From: Runella aurantiaca
GTDB taxonomy: Bacteria > Bacteroidota > Bacteroidia > Cytophagales > Spirosomataceae
Reading direction: 5' to 3'
Length of the DNA stretch: 64,000 nt
Assembly (NCBI RefSeq): GCF_003339505.1
Contig: NZ_QPIW01000018.1
Coordinates: forward strand, 1 to 64,000
In this document: positions 10,001 through 17,602 of the stretch, in pieces
How positions within the stretch are numbered: position 1 is the stretch's first letter
How the letters are laid out: the number at the start of each line of letters is the position of its first letter
Notes under the pieces: generated by a model
The model's database searches: none
Told to the model about the DNA's origin: nothing
The model's input: the letters and a program-made list of their open reading frames with translations, nothing else
Made by a program: the position numbers and the translations under genes

Positions 10001-10123
10001 TTCCCTGATACTCCTCGTGGTGGCTTGCAGCAAGTAGAGATGCCGCAGGAAGAAGAAGAGGAAAAAGAGAAAGTAAAGAAAGAAAAGAAAGCACCTTTGA
10101 TTAAGCCTTCTTTAAAAAAATAG
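7034..10123 (+). CDS. secDF: fused protein translocase subunit SecDF
   Basis: A 1029-residue fusion of SecD and SecF, the proton-driven membrane complex that helps pull proteins across the inner membrane after SecYEG. The N-terminal segment is a membrane helix (about 6-25), followed by the SecD motif DLQGGMH, a large periplasmic region including the FGVANPNIQ block, and six C-terminal SecD helices. The SecF half begins near residue 660 and contains GVDFKGGRSY and its own six helices. A charged Glu/Lys-rich tail closes the protein. I start at 7034 (MQNRLG) because the 35 codons upstream are not signal-like. The gene follows the small exported ORF and is followed by a large inverted repeat. Confidence 0.96.
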   Translation: MQNRLGIWILTVVVAVLSIYYLSFTFVARGIRKDAETYATAKDGLVDQKKKERYLDSLRREPVYLGSTYQEVTQRELGLGLDLQGGMHVVLEVAPTDILKGLAGGNARNSQFNEALKQATEAQKSSQSNYVDLFVSSYKKVAPSATLAQIFSNSTNRGKISNSSSDSEVTKFLKEEVDGATSRAFQIIQQRVDKFGVANPNIQRLPGSGRILIELPGVDNPERVRRLLTGSAKLEFCEVYTLDEVSPALNALGAYLTQLDLEKKIAEKGTSAADTSKAGGLAAQLAKGVKTDSTSKDTTANQTGLASLFVPISQGQLGVYAKDTARANELLARTEVKAMFPSDAVIMWDRKGVETTDKRNEIVGIYFIKKANGQAPLEGDVIVDATGNNYDDRGRPEVSMRMNAEGARKWKNLTAANIGRPVAIILDGFVYTAPNVQNEIPNGNSSITGSFTIDETKDMANVLKAGKLPAPTTIVEEAIVGATLGSESVSAGVISSLVGLLVVLIFMVIYYNKAGMIADVALVINLFFLMGIMASLGAILTLPGIAGIVLTIGMAVDANVLVFERIKEELAAGKELKLAISDGFKNSLSSILDSNVTTLLTGIILFFLGTGLILGFATTLVIGILTSLFAALFVSRLILEWWVGKGRKIEFFASWSQNLFKDANFDFVSRRRVYYIISSVIIGLGIISVIFKGFGLGVDFKGGRSYVVRFEKGVETSEVREILTGVFGAAPEVKTFGGIGIGANEQVKVTTSFLADATTPDADKQAEAKLNEGLSKLPNNKATIQSSQKVGPTIAFDLIMTSLKSILLAVLVVSIYIFIRFRKVAFVWGAIVALFHDVLVILAVFSIFNGLLPFSLDVDQAFIGAVLTIMGYSMNDTVVVFDRVREYLRDNKGKKETIPAIINNALNSTLSRTAVTGLSTMFVLIVLFIFGGEVIRGFSFAMLIGVIVGTYSSLFVATPIVVDSLTRDQAKDEALGDSKKAAPARLISDFPDTPRGGLQQVEMPQEEEEEKEKVKKEKKAPLIKPSLKK

Positions 10124-10131
10124 AGTAACTC

Positions 10132-10209
10132 AAAGTGGTTAGTCGTGAATGTTGCATGAAAAGTTGGATTGTTATTCAGCAAATCATTCGTCATTCCACT
10201 AACCACTTT
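10132..10209. terminator. large inverted repeat after secDF
   Basis: A 12-bp perfect stem (AAAGTGGTTAGT / ACTAACCACTTT) with a 54-nt loop; GAATG/CATTC inside the loop can extend the pairing. The right arm runs into a T-rich stretch on the plus strand, so it probably ends the secDF transcript. Confidence 0.5.
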
Positions 10210-10336
10210 TATTTTGCCTTAAAATAAGTTTACCTTGCATTTGTTTGGTAACAACCCAATAAGAGCGTATTTTTCAATTCCATTTCATTCACAAACAGAT
10301 AGTACCTTATTGTTAAAATTTCTAACCTAATCGAGC

Positions 10337-11980
10337 ATGGCAAATCAACTTTGGACTAGAAAGCCCTTAGATAAACTCATGAATGAGTCTTCGGGTGAAG
10401 GTAACCAACTAAAACGTACACTTGGCCCCGGCAGCTTGATTGCTCTTGGTATTGGAGCGATTATTGGCGCGGGGTTATTTTCAATTACAGGGGGAGCGGC
10501 CGCCAATCAGGCTGGACCCGCCATTACCATTTCTTTTATAGTGGCTGCATTCGGTTGTGCTTTTGCTGGGTTGTGCTATGCCGAATTTGCCTCCATGATT
10601 CCAGTGGCTGGTAGTGCCTATACCTATTCTTATGCTACCATGGGGGAGTTCATCGCGTGGATTATCGGCTGGGATTTAGTGTTGGAGTATGCCGTAGGGG
10701 CCGCCACGGTAAGTATCAGTTGGAGCCGATATTTAATAAAATTCTTAGAAGGCTTTGATGTTCACTTACCCGTTGCGCTTACGGTTGGACCTTGGGATGG
10801 CGGGCTTATCAACCTTCCTGCCGTATTTATTGTTGTTCTGATGAGTTTGTTACTCATGAAAGGAACACAGGAAAGTGCTACCGTAAATGGTATCATTGTA
10901 GCTTTGAAAGTAACGGTTGTGATTATTTTCATCGTTTTGGGTTGGAAATATATCAATACCGATAACTATGTTCCTTATATTCCTGACAATACTGGCACCT
11001 TTGGTGAATATGGATTCAGTGGTATTATTCGAGCGGCGGCTATTGTGTTTTTCGCCTACATTGGATTTGATGCGGTAAGTACCGCCGCCCAAGAGGCTAA
11101 AAACCCGCGCAAGGATATGCCTATCGGTATTTTGGCTTCCTTGGCGATTTGTACGATTCTCTATATTTTGTTTGCTCACGTCATGACGGGTGTAACAAGT
11201 TATACTTCTTTCAAAGGGCAGGACGGGATTGCGCCAGTTGCAGTAGCCATTGAGCACATGGGAACGCCCAATGCCGCAGGAGTGATTGTGCCGGATTATC
11301 CTTGGTTGAACCGGGCGATTATAGTGGCGATTTTGGCGGGGTATGCTTCGGTTATTCTGGTAATGCTCATGGGCCAAACGCGCGTATTCTTCAGTATGAG
11401 TAAAGATGGATTGTTGCCAAAAATCTTTTCAAGCGTTCATCCTAAATTCCAGACGCCAGTCAAGAGCAATGCCATGTTTATGCTGTTTGTGAGTTTGTTT
11501 GCGGCATTTATTCCAGCAAGGGTGGTGGGCGAGATGACCAGTATCGGTACTTTGTTTGCCTTTATTCTGGTGTGCCTCGGTATCATCGTAATGCGCAAGC
11601 AGATGCCAAATGCTCCCCGGGCTTTTGTGACACCTTTGGTGCCGTTGGTTCCTATTTTGGGCGTTGTTACCTGTTTCTTTATGATGGCATTTTTGCCATT
11701 AGATACTTGGATTCGTTTGATTGTGTGGATGATTATCGGTTTCGATATCTATCTATGGTACGGTATCCACAATAGTAAGTTGTCTACGGGAGTAGGAACC
11801 TTAAAAGGAGATTTTAAGATAGTGTGTTTGTCAGGATTGGCGCTTGCCGCAGTGTTGGGGGTGGTCGCTTTTGTACACCACAATCAATCAATTGAGGGAG
11901 ATGCTCCCCTGTTTTATTTCTCTTTGATTTTTGCCGCTATTCACGCCGTAGCTTATTTATATACTTGGCTGAAAAAATAA
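10337..11980 (+). CDS. APC superfamily amino-acid permease (cationic amino-acid transporter type)
   Basis: A 547-residue integral membrane protein with about 12-14 hydrophobic segments. It is a secondary amino-acid transporter of the inner membrane. The APC signature is clear near the N-terminus: GIGAIIGAGLF followed by Gly-Pro-Ala and a second helix with LCYAEFASMIP. A later helix has AYIGFDAVSTAAQEAKNP, typical of the CAT subfamily. Substrate (Lys, Arg or another amino acid) cannot be fixed from sequence. It is a single-gene unit with a strong terminator just downstream and no adjacent catabolic gene. Confidence 0.9.
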   Translation: MANQLWTRKPLDKLMNESSGEGNQLKRTLGPGSLIALGIGAIIGAGLFSITGGAAANQAGPAITISFIVAAFGCAFAGLCYAEFASMIPVAGSAYTYSYATMGEFIAWIIGWDLVLEYAVGAATVSISWSRYLIKFLEGFDVHLPVALTVGPWDGGLINLPAVFIVVLMSLLLMKGTQESATVNGIIVALKVTVVIIFIVLGWKYINTDNYVPYIPDNTGTFGEYGFSGIIRAAAIVFFAYIGFDAVSTAAQEAKNPRKDMPIGILASLAICTILYILFAHVMTGVTSYTSFKGQDGIAPVAVAIEHMGTPNAAGVIVPDYPWLNRAIIVAILAGYASVILVMLMGQTRVFFSMSKDGLLPKIFSSVHPKFQTPVKSNAMFMLFVSLFAAFIPARVVGEMTSIGTLFAFILVCLGIIVMRKQMPNAPRAFVTPLVPLVPILGVVTCFFMMAFLPLDTWIRLIVWMIIGFDIYLWYGIHNSKLSTGVGTLKGDFKIVCLSGLALAAVLGVVAFVHHNQSIEGDAPLFYFSLIFAAIHAVAYLYTWLKK

Positions 11981-12000
11981 CTTTAGTCTTTTGGTAACAT

Positions 12001-12033
12001 AAAAAAACCGCCTTGATGAGAGGCGGTTTTTTT
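12001..12033. terminator. bidirectional intrinsic terminator
   Basis: Stem AAAAAAACCGCC / GGCGGTTTTTTT around a short loop, with T-runs on both strands. It separates the permease gene from the convergent barrel-protein gene. Confidence 0.85.
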
Positions 12034-12048
12034 ATGCAATTTTTCATT

Positions 12049-12072
12049 AGCGAGGTTGTGAGCAACCTCGCT
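12049..12072. repeat. hairpin sharing a 14-mer with the polA-downstream element
   Basis: Perfect 10-bp stem AGCGAGGTTG / CAACCTCGCT with loop TGAG. Its core 14-mer (12054-12067) is identical to 5592-5605. No T-run follows, so it is not a simple terminator. Confidence 0.6.
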
Positions 12073-12082
12073 TCACACTTAT

Positions 12083-12781
12083 CTACTGTCCGAGAGGTAT
12101 TGCAAATCCCGCCAAAACACTGAAACTTTGGTTATGAACGGGAACCCTAACAAGTGGGGTGTCGTAGAGTCGAGTGAGGCCGCGCTCGTAACGACCTTCA
12201 ACAAATATTTTACTGTTTCCTACCGTAAAACTAAGGCCCACACCGCCCGCAGCTCCTACTTCAAAGCGGTTAAACGTCCCCAAGCCAATTTTTGTCCGTG
12301 TAGGTTGGGTTTGAAATAAAATCAAATCCGCCCGCGAAACGATTTTTCCATCGGCCAGATAATTGAACGTTGGCCCTGCAATAAGGTAAGGTTGGACGGG
12401 GCTGTCTTCGTATCCAAAATCGTATTGGAACAACATAGGTGCCTGAATGTAGGTAAGGCGCTGCTTGATGCTTCCACCCAACGGGATATTTACGCCGATG
12501 AGATCCAGCAGATTATTGGAAGAAATCCCCGCTCCGCTTTGCTTGTACCCAAGCTCAGGACGAAACGATAAGCCGCCCGCAATTGGCACTTTTAAGAAAA
12601 TAGCACCGTTGCCGCTCACGATATAATCAAGGTTGCCCGTAAAATTTTCGATAAATCCGCCGTTGCCTGTGGTTTTAGCAAGTGATACTCCTCCGCGTGC
12701 CCCAATGGATACTTGTGCGTGGGTCGATAAACCTACACATACTACTGAAAGGGCGGTTAATAGATGACGTAATCTTTTCAT
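12083..12781 (-). CDS. outer-membrane beta-barrel protein (PorT-like family)
   Basis: A 232-residue exported protein. It has a signal peptide (residues 1-22, ending at Thr-His-Ala-Gln) and then alternating strands with Gly-rich turns, such as GARGGVSLA near the start and a C-terminal AGFAIPLGQ strand. This is the pattern of the small 8- to 10-stranded barrels called 'outer membrane protein beta-barrel domain' in Bacteroidota. A specific function cannot be assigned. It lies downstream of the STN-repeat protein gene on the same strand, but a 133-bp gap and its own signal suggest an independent unit. Confidence 0.8.
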   Translation of the reverse strand: MKRLRHLLTALSVVCVGLSTHAQVSIGARGGVSLAKTTGNGGFIENFTGNLDYIVSGNGAIFLKVPIAGGLSFRPELGYKQSGAGISSNNLLDLIGVNIPLGGSIKQRLTYIQAPMLFQYDFGYEDSPVQPYLIAGPTFNYLADGKIVSRADLILFQTQPTRTKIGLGTFNRFEVGAAGGVGLSFTVGNSKIFVEGRYERGLTRLYDTPLVRVPVHNQSFSVLAGFAIPLGQ

Positions 12782-12914
12782 TTTGTCAGAAGATGGTTAA
12801 TTAAACAATAAAAAAGTTACGTAAAGTTGGCATCATGTCTAGAGTTGTTTTATCACTTAACGACGTTTAGACGCGGGTATTTTAACTTGTCACTGAATGT
12901 TTGGTTAACGATTG

Positions 12915-14873
12915 TTAACGGTTCATAATCCTTAAACCCGCCTGAAAACCTACCCAATTTGTCAAATCAAGGCCATTGCGAAGTGTTGTGTTTGGAAAGA
13001 CTTGATACAGAGTTGACTTGTCTACTTTTAGATAACCAGGTTGGGCTGTCATGGCCGTGAGAGAGGCCGCGCCGAAGAGGGCCACCCCGCGTGCGATTCT
13101 TTTTTCAAGTCCTAAACTTGCCCGGTAAAAATGGCCATTGGATGTATCGAAGCGATTGGTGGCTTCCATGATTTTATTGGCGGTGAGGTCGAAGTTGGTC
13201 ATCCAGCCGCGCCCGAAGTTAATAGCGGTGCCAAGGCCATAGCCAAAGGTGTAGAGGGGTTTATCGGCGATGCCGAAACTGCCGCCGATGGTGACAATAT
13301 TGTACAAACGCCGAACGCCCGTTTTGAAGGTAAGGTTGGCGTAATTAAGCTCGTCAGTACTGATTTCAAAACGACGATACCCGTTGCGCCGTACAAAACT
13401 GAATATTCCGATGGGAACAGCACCTGATGAGTCAGCATAATTGAATACCCCTAATTGGAGCCCTTTTTCATGGATGGTGGCGTAATTTATAAAAGGACTT
13501 ATCTGAACACCGCGAAATTTCCTGAGTGCTACGTTGCCAAATCCGCTTATCTGCCAGCCGTGCATGTTGCCTAGCGTTACGTTGGCAAAGCCACTCATCT
13601 GCCAGCCGTACATTTTGCCCATTGTAACACTCGCAAAACCAGCGCTTTGGAAGCCGTTATAAAAATTTTGACCCGTTAAGTTGGCAAATCCCGCCACCTG
13701 AACCCCGCTGTGATTGCCTCCCGTGGCATTGGCAAATCCCGCCAATTGCATACCTTCAACATTTTTTAAAACGGCATTGGCAAAGCCTGACGCCTGCACT
13801 CCGTATACGTTCCGACCCACCAAATTGGCAAAGCCTGCAAATTGAGCGCCGTGTACATTCCAACGGACAAGGTTGGCAAAACCACCCACTTCCAAGGCGT
13901 TGACGCCCAAGGAATAGCCCGCGATGATATTAAAAGACATTGAATTGACAACGTTTCCGCTCATGACGTGGTTGGTCCCGATAAACGGGAGCAATGAAAC
14001 CTGAAACGGTCGATAAAGCGTATCTCGTACGTTTTGAATGTGAACCGCCTGTTTAGCCGTGGCAAAGGCATCGACAAAGGTTTTTTCAACGTTATCTAAA
14101 TTGATTCGCTTGGGTTTGGCCGTGGCAAGTGCTGTATCATTTGAGGCGATTAATATCGGTTGTACGGTGGGAACACGAACGATTAAGGTATCGGTTGCGG
14201 GGCGAGAAATCGTCTTGAGCTGCGGTGCAACCGCCTGTAATCGGTCATCAAGCGGCATTTGTACCAAACTAATGTCCAAAGAGCGTTCGGTGACCCCAAT
14301 GCTAGAACCAAAATAACGCTCTTTGCGAACCTCCAGACGCGGATTGGCAAGGGTGGCGGGGATTTTTAGACGATAGTATCCTGCCTGATTGGTTACGGCG
14401 GATGCTAGAGTACGTTTTTCAAAAATACTGACCTGGGGAATTCGCTCGCCCGTAGCGCGGTCAAAAACGTAGCCGTTGATGATGATGTCTTGGGGTTTTT
14501 CGGCAGGCAATTCAGCGATTTTTTGGAGAATAATGTGCCCACGTCGCTCTTTGTAGGCGGCCCCCCCCTTAAATATTTCGTCCAACACCTGACGAATGGC
14601 TTTTCCAGCGGCATTGAGCGTAACGCGTCGATTCAAATCAAACTCGTTGGGATTATACGAAAAACTAAAATTGCCCCGTTCGCCAATCACCCGTAACACT
14701 TCTTCGAGGCGCTCGTTGGTGACCCGTACCGTAATGGCTCGGTCTAGAATCGAGGCTTTCTGAGCGTAGCTCAACGAACTGCTAAACCCAAAGGTTAAAA
14801 GAAAAATGACGTAAGTTACGCGGCTCCGCAAGTTGAGAAAGCGGAAGATGTTGAGAGTCAATACGTGTTTCAT
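12915..14873 (-). CDS. STN / carboxypeptidase-regulatory surface protein with LA_2272-type repeats
   Basis: A 652-residue envelope protein. After a signal peptide (about 1-38) comes an STN domain (about 45-118, the short domain found in secretins and TonB receptors), then a carboxypeptidase-regulatory-like beta-sandwich (about 128-205). Residues about 330-459 hold eight 16-residue repeats of the form GFANxxxxNxxGxQxx, the pattern of LA_2272-type surface repeats. The C-terminus looks like beta strands of an outer-membrane protein. It is the third gene of an operon with an ECF sigma factor and FecR (13-bp gap). In standard systems this slot holds a TonB-dependent receptor; this protein has the STN sensor module but no plug-and-barrel of that type. 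Ligand unknown. Confidence 0.8.
   Translation of the reverse strand: MKHVLTLNIFRFLNLRSRVTYVIFLLTFGFSSSLSYAQKASILDRAITVRVTNERLEEVLRVIGERGNFSFSYNPNEFDLNRRVTLNAAGKAIRQVLDEIFKGGAAYKERRGHIILQKIAELPAEKPQDIIINGYVFDRATGERIPQVSIFEKRTLASAVTNQAGYYRLKIPATLANPRLEVRKERYFGSSIGVTERSLDISLVQMPLDDRLQAVAPQLKTISRPATDTLIVRVPTVQPILIASNDTALATAKPKRINLDNVEKTFVDAFATAKQAVHIQNVRDTLYRPFQVSLLPFIGTNHVMSGNVVNSMSFNIIAGYSLGVNALEVGGFANLVRWNVHGAQFAGFANLVGRNVYGVQASGFANAVLKNVEGMQLAGFANATGGNHSGVQVAGFANLTGQNFYNGFQSAGFASVTMGKMYGWQMSGFANVTLGNMHGWQISGFGNVALRKFRGVQISPFINYATIHEKGLQLGVFNYADSSGAVPIGIFSFVRRNGYRRFEISTDELNYANLTFKTGVRRLYNIVTIGGSFGIADKPLYTFGYGLGTAINFGRGWMTNFDLTANKIMEATNRFDTSNGHFYRASLGLEKRIARGVALFGAASLTAMTAQPGYLKVDKSTLYQVFPNTTLRNGLDLTNWVGFQAGLRIMNR
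13497..13886 (-). repeat. eight 16-residue GFAN repeats (48-bp units)
   Basis: Within the STN-repeat protein, each unit begins Gly-Phe-Ala-Asn (or Gly-Phe-Gly-Asn, Gly-Phe-Ala-Ser) and ends Gly-x-Gln plus two small residues. One unit carries a single-residue insertion. The DNA copies have diverged, so the array is old or under codon drift. Confidence 0.85.
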
Positions 14874-14885
14874 GGCTAGTGTTTT

Positions 14886-15956
14886 TTACGGACAACCCTG
14901 CCCGTCGAGCAGGATGGTTTGCCCTTTTCGGGTGACTTGCAGGTGAAGCGTTTCGGCAATGACGCTCAGGGTAGCGTCCAGACTTTCGCGTTCGAAGCGA
15001 GCCGTTAATTGGCAATTTTTTAAACGACCGCTCAGTTGAATGTCGGTTTGGTAACCTTCTCGTAGCGATGCAACCACATCGCCTAAGTTTGTTTTGTCAA
15101 AGACAAACACTTTGGTACGGTACGCCATTGCGTTCAAATCGACGGCAGGAAGTTTGATGATGGTATCGGCTTGGGCGGTGGCCGTTTCATCTTTAACCAA
15201 CAGTGTTTTGGCTTTTGGCGTCGAAAACTGCACTTTTCCGCTCGTTACCGCAACGTTTACTTTTTGGTCGTAAGCACGTACGTTAAAAGATGTGCCCAAA
15301 ACCTTGACTTTCGTTCCGTTGGCTTTAATGATAAAGGGGTGATTTTCGTCGCGTTTTACGTCAAAATAAGCTTCCCCTTTCAGCATAACCGTACGCGTAT
15401 CCTGCCCAAAATCATCGGCGTACGAAAGGGTTGTGTTGTGATTCAAAAAAACCTTTGTTCCGTCGGGTAATGTTTGCTCGGTGGTTTTTTGCTGGGTTTT
15501 TAAGACGTTGGCAATGGCAGGTTCGTTTGCTTTTTCAAAAAAACGGTACCCAAACCAACCAAGGCCCATTACGATTAAAATGCTCGCCGCCGCCCGCCAA
15601 AAACGGAAGTTGGAAGGCGATTTTCCTGAACGAAGCGGCCGAATGTCGCCGTCGTTTTTGTGGATTGTAAACGGAAGCGGATTTTGTGCGGCGACTTCCG
15701 AATCGTTCACAGCTTGCGTTGAAGGTTGAGCTGTAAATCGACCACTGACTTTTTTCCAAGCGGCATCTACGTCGACTTCGGCAACGGGTTTTATACTTTC
15801 TGCCGCTTCCCATATTTTCTGAAAACGAAGCAATTCTTCCTCACGACCCGCCGATAGGCTTAGCCACGCTTTTACCTGACGGGTTTCGTCGGGGGTGGTT
15901 TCCCCTGCCACGTAACGCGCCAGCAAATCGTCAGGAATATGTACGTTCGAATTCAT
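14886..15956 (-). CDS. FecR family anti-sigma factor
   Basis: A 356-residue inner-membrane protein that normally holds an ECF sigma factor inactive until an outer-membrane partner signals. The N-terminal cytoplasmic part (about 1-90) resembles the sigma-binding region, with LLARYVAGE and a Trp-containing helix. One membrane helix follows at about 118-136. The periplasmic FecR domain (about 150-245) contains LPDGTKVFLN and GEAYFDV, and the last 75 residues match the DUF4974/STN-like tail found in Bacteroidota FecR proteins. It is 14 bp downstream of the sigma gene and 12 bp upstream of the STN-repeat gene, so all three are surely one operon. Confidence 0.93.
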   Translation of the reverse strand: MNSNVHIPDDLLARYVAGETTPDETRQVKAWLSLSAGREEELLRFQKIWEAAESIKPVAEVDVDAAWKKVSGRFTAQPSTQAVNDSEVAAQNPLPFTIHKNDGDIRPLRSGKSPSNFRFWRAAASILIVMGLGWFGYRFFEKANEPAIANVLKTQQKTTEQTLPDGTKVFLNHNTTLSYADDFGQDTRTVMLKGEAYFDVKRDENHPFIIKANGTKVKVLGTSFNVRAYDQKVNVAVTSGKVQFSTPKAKTLLVKDETATAQADTIIKLPAVDLNAMAYRTKVFVFDKTNLGDVVASLREGYQTDIQLSGRLKNCQLTARFERESLDATLSVIAETLHLQVTRKGQTILLDGQGCP

Positions 15957-15970
15957 TTAGTAGTTGTCAA

Positions 15971-16549
15971 TCATAAGCAGTCGGTTAAACCCAACCAAAT
16001 CAAAACGGGTAAGTAATCAGCAAGCTCAGTTCGTAATATTTTCAGGGCTTTTCCAATTTGGTTTTCGATGGTTTTGACCGAAAGCCCCAGTTGGTCGGCA
16101 ATCTCTTGGTATTTTAGTTCATCAAAACGGCTCAATTTAAAAATGATTCGGCATTGTTCGGGCAGTTTTTCAATGGCTATCGATAACTGTTGTTCCAACT
16201 CATTTTTATAGACCGTTTGGCTTACCGATTCATACGTGGTTTCTTGGTGATACGTGGCGTATTGTTGGTGTTCATCCCTTACTTTTTGGTGTTTGATTCG
16301 GTTGAGGCAATGATTATGCACTGCCCGGTACAAATACGATTTCAACGATTGGGTAATTTCAATCTCAGCTCGTTTTTCCCAAATGTTCACAAACACGGTT
16401 TGGACAATTTCCTCCGCTTCGTCAGCATCCCGCAAAATCGAACGTCCGTAGGCGCATAGGCTACCGTAGTGCTTTCGAAACACCTGTTCGAAAACCCCTT
16501 CATTTCCCTGCCCAATGGCTATAAGTATTTGTGTATCCGATAATTGCAC
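15971..16549 (-). CDS. ECF RNA polymerase sigma factor (FecI/RpoE-like, Bacteroidota type)
   Basis: A 192-residue sigma-70 family factor of the extracytoplasmic type. Region 2 is at about residues 20-90 (with DADEAEEIVQTVFVNIWEKR and a following helix YLYRAVHNHCLN), and region 4 at about 125-180 (with helix-turn-helix KYQEIADQLGLSVKTIENQIGKALK). It is the first gene of the sigma/FecR/STN-repeat operon. The start is a GTG; no in-frame ATG lies near. A TAACTTTG element 22 bp upstream on the minus strand is a good housekeeping -7 box. The target promoters probably include its own operon or the divergent DUF2807 gene, but this is inference. Confidence 0.93.
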   Translation of the reverse strand: MQLSDTQILIAIGQGNEGVFEQVFRKHYGSLCAYGRSILRDADEAEEIVQTVFVNIWEKRAEIEITQSLKSYLYRAVHNHCLNRIKHQKVRDEHQQYATYHQETTYESVSQTVYKNELEQQLSIAIEKLPEQCRIIFKLSRFDELKYQEIADQLGLSVKTIENQIGKALKILRTELADYLPVLIWLGLTDCL

Positions 16550-16571
16550 GAAATGACGAATCGTTTTGGGG

Positions 16572-16579
16572 CAAAGTTA
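16572..16579 (-). promoter_or_regulatory. -7 promoter element of the ECF sigma operon
   Basis: TAACTTTG on the minus strand, an exact TAnnTTTG box, 22 bp upstream of the GTG start. No clear -33 TTTG partner is visible. Confidence 0.5.
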
Positions 16580-16825
16580 ACGCTTTACCCTTAACGATAG
16601 GGCCGTTTTTGTGACGAGTTGTTGAAAATGATGGTTGGAACCGCATTTTAGGTAGGACAAGCGAACCAAAGTTTACCCCTACGCGAGGCGTGTATTTTTT
16701 TTTGATGTTTTTCAAGTGAGGTGTTGCCACTAAAAAAAAGAGAATATTTTTTCAGTGTAGTATGGGGGAAGATTAAATGTAAGTTGTCATAGGTTCAAAA
16801 CAGTTTAATTAATACCATAACAGTC

Positions 16826-17557
16826 ATGAAAAAGTTACGTGTTGTTTCTGCCCGATTGGCAAGTTTTGTCTTTTTTATTTTTGCCCTTCAATCCTGCGTT
16901 TTTATTGATGGCGATGCTCGTTTGGACCCTAAAAATCCTGACAGTGAAACCTTCGACCTCCGCGATTTTGACCGGTTGGAAATGGGTAGCGCCTTCGATG
17001 TAAAGGTGCGCCAATCGGGCCAGTTTAGTGTTTTTGTACGCGGTGACCGCCGCGATATTGACGACTTAGAAGTGTTTGTAGACCGTAGTGGCAAGTTGGT
17101 CATTGGCTACCGTAATTATCGGGTTCGGCGCTATGACATGGACGTCGACATTACGATGCCTGTTTTGCGGGGCGTCGATTTTTCAGGTGCCACCGTTTCA
17201 ACCATTGACGGCTTTACCAATACCCGTGATTTGGAAGTTGAATTGTCGGGCGCATCAAAATCAACGATTGACGGCGACTGGGAACGCGTAGATATTGACC
17301 TTTCGGGAGCTTCCAATTTGACCCTACGCGGACAGGGCCTAAGTCTGATTGGCGATTTGTCGGGGGCCTCTAAGTTAAATGCTTTTGATTACTTGGTGGA
17401 TAATGTTGACTTGGGCCTTTCTGGTGCAAGCAGTGCCCATGTGTCGGTTGATAAATCCTTGAAAGTAGATGCAAGCGGCGGCAGCAGTTTGCGCTACCGT
17501 GGTGGTCCAGAAGTACGCTCCAATGTATCGGGCGGAAGCAGTGTGAAGAAAGATTAA
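16826..17557 (+). CDS. DUF2807 (head GIN domain) lipoprotein
   Basis: A 243-residue exported lipoprotein. The signal peptide ends in a lipobox (Leu-Gln-Ser-Cys, Cys at residue 28). The mature part is a DUF2807 domain, a right-handed beta-helix often labelled 'putative auto-transporter adhesin, head GIN'. It shows regular short repeats: LSGAS or FSGAT or SGGS recurs about every 20 residues from residue 117 to the end. It is divergent from the ECF sigma operon across 276 bp and could be its target. A strong terminator follows. The function of the family is not established. Confidence 0.85.
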   Translation: MKKLRVVSARLASFVFFIFALQSCVFIDGDARLDPKNPDSETFDLRDFDRLEMGSAFDVKVRQSGQFSVFVRGDRRDIDDLEVFVDRSGKLVIGYRNYRVRRYDMDVDITMPVLRGVDFSGATVSTIDGFTNTRDLEVELSGASKSTIDGDWERVDIDLSGASNLTLRGQGLSLIGDLSGASKLNAFDYLVDNVDLGLSGASSAHVSVDKSLKVDASGGSSLRYRGGPEVRSNVSGGSSVKKD

Positions 17558-17563
17558 AAATAG

Positions 17564-17596
17564 CCAACGGAGCCGTGCCTTAGACGGCTCCGTTGG
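17564..17596. terminator. hairpin between convergent genes
   Basis: Perfect 13-bp stem CCAACGGAGCCGT / ACGGCTCCGTTGG with a 7-nt loop. It separates the DUF2807 gene from the convergent giant secreted-protein gene. Only a weak T-run follows. Confidence 0.65.
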
Positions 17597-17602
17597 TAAC
17601 AT

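Noticed and set aside
13497-13886. CRISPR array (48-bp periodic repeats)
   Set aside because: The period comes from 16-residue protein repeats in one open frame; repeats diverge and there are no unique spacers or cas genes.
12915-16549. Iron-citrate (Fec) uptake locus
   Set aside because: The sigma and FecR genes alone do not define substrate, and no TonB-dependent receptor or iron transporter gene is present in the window.
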